DNA of 14,304 bases. It comes from Candidatus Bathyarchaeota archaeon. Its GTDB lineage: Archaea; Thermoproteota; Bathyarchaeia; 40CM-2-53-6. How positions within the stretch are numbered: position 1 is the first letter of the stretch; each line of letters begins with the position of its first letter. Positions 13,647-14,304 of this stretch are shown here, piece by piece. The notes under the pieces are model-generated. The model worked only from the letters and a program-made list of their open reading frames with translations, did not search any database and was not told the origin of the DNA. The stretch covers positions 785 through 15,088 of the forward strand of contig VBBQ01000024.1 of NCBI GenBank assembly GCA_005888755.1, given 5' to 3'. The position numbers and the translations under genes are program-made.

Positions 13647-14304
13647 ATGGTTGTTGCGATGCCGGACTTCTTTCTGGACTATGTTCTCGCTTTTCCAGGC
13701 GAGCTTGACCAGATAGCTAGGGCTATGGTTGATGTGGCGGAGAGAGGCGGCGGGAATCTCCTTGGCTGGAAGCACCTGGTTGGTAGAGGCGGAAACGCCT
13801 CCAACTTTTCGGCCCAGCTCTCAAAACTAGGCGTCAACGTTGTTCCTGTGATCGAGACTGACGAGTTTGGGAAGATGGCTCTCGCTCAATTTCTGAAGGA
13901 CGTGGATCTGTCTCATGTTACGAGTACAGGATCGCTTTCGAGGACCCTCGCTTTCGAGGCTGAGCACTCGGGGAGACGGGTCAATATTATGGCAAGTGAT
14001 CCCGGGTCTCTCTCGAGTTTCGGCCCTCAGAAACTGGCAGAAAAAGATAGGGAACTGATCCGGCAGGCTGATTTTGTCTGTGTTTTCAACTGGAACCAGA
14101 ACCTGAAAGGAACCGAACTTGCTGAGGAGGTCTTTCAGATCGCTAGGAATGAGGGGAGAGGGGTGACTTTCTTTGACCCTGGAGATCCTACGTCGAGGGC
14201 GAGCGAGATTCCGAGGCTCAACGATCGGGTTCTCTCAAAGGGGCTCGTTGACGTTCTTAGTGTCAACGAGAACGAGCTCACCCAACTTGCCTCCGCGGTT
14301 GGCG
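13647..14304 (+). CDS. PfkB-family carbohydrate/nucleoside kinase, N-terminal part
   Basis: The frame runs off the window after 219 residues. The protein begins MVVAMPDFFLDYVLAFPGEL and has the PfkB (ribokinase-like) substrate-side motif GRGGNASNFSAQLSKLGVNV (about residues 46-65), then the domain core with FVCVFNWNQN, a strand FFDPGDPTSR (around residue 182) and SVNENE (residues 206-210), all typical of the family. The C-terminal part with the catalytic GAGD-like motif lies outside the window. These kinases phosphorylate sugars or nucleosides; the substrate cannot be told from this part. The ATG at 13647 is preferred over 13659 because the first beta strand starts there; an in-frame stop lies about 60 bases upstream. 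No convincing TATA or Shine-Dalgarno sequence is visible before it. Confidence 0.82.
   Translation, partial: MVVAMPDFFLDYVLAFPGELDQIARAMVDVAERGGGNLLGWKHLVGRGGNASNFSAQLSKLGVNVVPVIETDEFGKMALAQFLKDVDLSHVTSTGSLSRTLAFEAEHSGRRVNIMASDPGSLSSFGPQKLAEKDRELIRQADFVCVFNWNQNLKGTELAEEVFQIARNEGRGVTFFDPGDPTSRASEIPRLNDRVLSKGLVDVLSVNENELTQLASAVG

Noticed and set aside
13568-13700. Alternative plus-strand frame from an ATG at 13568 ahead of the PfkB-family kinase
   Set aside because: It is out of frame with the kinase, and its translation is Arg/Cys-rich with no protein-like pattern.

Overview
The window looks like a stretch of an archaeal chromosome of ordinary housekeeping character. The evidence is the gene set: a CDP-archaeol synthase (CarS), a RadB-like recombinase, a Clp1/Grc3-type polynucleotide kinase, an aKMT-type protein lysine methyltransferase, an archaeal PAC2-family proteasome chaperone and the tail of an Nre repair protein. 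Several genes have AT-rich TATA-like elements about 25-35 bases upstream of their start codons, which suggests short-leader or leaderless mRNAs. The mix (RadB together with an aKMT-like enzyme) would fit a TACK-side lineage such as Bathyarchaeia. That is inference; no rRNA is present to settle it. I see no mobile element, CRISPR array, tRNA or rRNA.

Layout. 1-258: C-terminal end of an Nre-family DNA repair protein with a terminal PCNA-binding-like motif. 367-3218: tldD-tldE metalloprotease pair, 2 bases apart. 3317-4114: a multi-pass membrane protein with a proline-rich tail. 4115-4658: about 540 bases with no convincing gene. 4659-6468 (minus strand): a membrane-anchored exported protein, carS and the RadB-like gene. 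6521-7621 (plus strand): Clp1/Grc3 kinase, head-to-head with RadB. 7627-8097 (minus): aKMT. 8314-8562: small hypothetical. 8682-9929: PAC2-family protein followed by a small protein that resembles PAC3/PAC4 proteasome chaperones. 9919-10011 (minus): a 30-residue single-helix membrane microprotein. 10255-11827 (minus): HD-domain (SAMHD1-like) phosphohydrolase and an overlapping small protein with a possible ribbon-helix-helix. 11923-12120 (plus): a 65-residue zinc-finger protein, divergent from the HD gene across an 8-base inverted repeat. 12231-13519 (minus): tandem paralogous Yip1-like membrane proteins. 13647-14304 (plus): N-terminal part of a PfkB-family kinase, cut by the window end.

The most interesting points are these. 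(1) The PAC2 gene is followed by a PAC3/PAC4-like gene, which may be a two-part archaeal proteasome-assembly locus. (2) Two conserved genes, carS and the Clp1/Grc3 kinase, have family-conserved N-terminal sequence lying upstream of any ATG, GTG or TTG in frame. (3) There is a 30-residue membrane microprotein with a well-placed TATA-like element. (4) An operator-like inverted repeat lies between the HD-phosphohydrolase and the zinc-finger gene. I do not see a defence island or an obviously new multi-gene system; the proteasome-chaperone pair is the best candidate for something little described.
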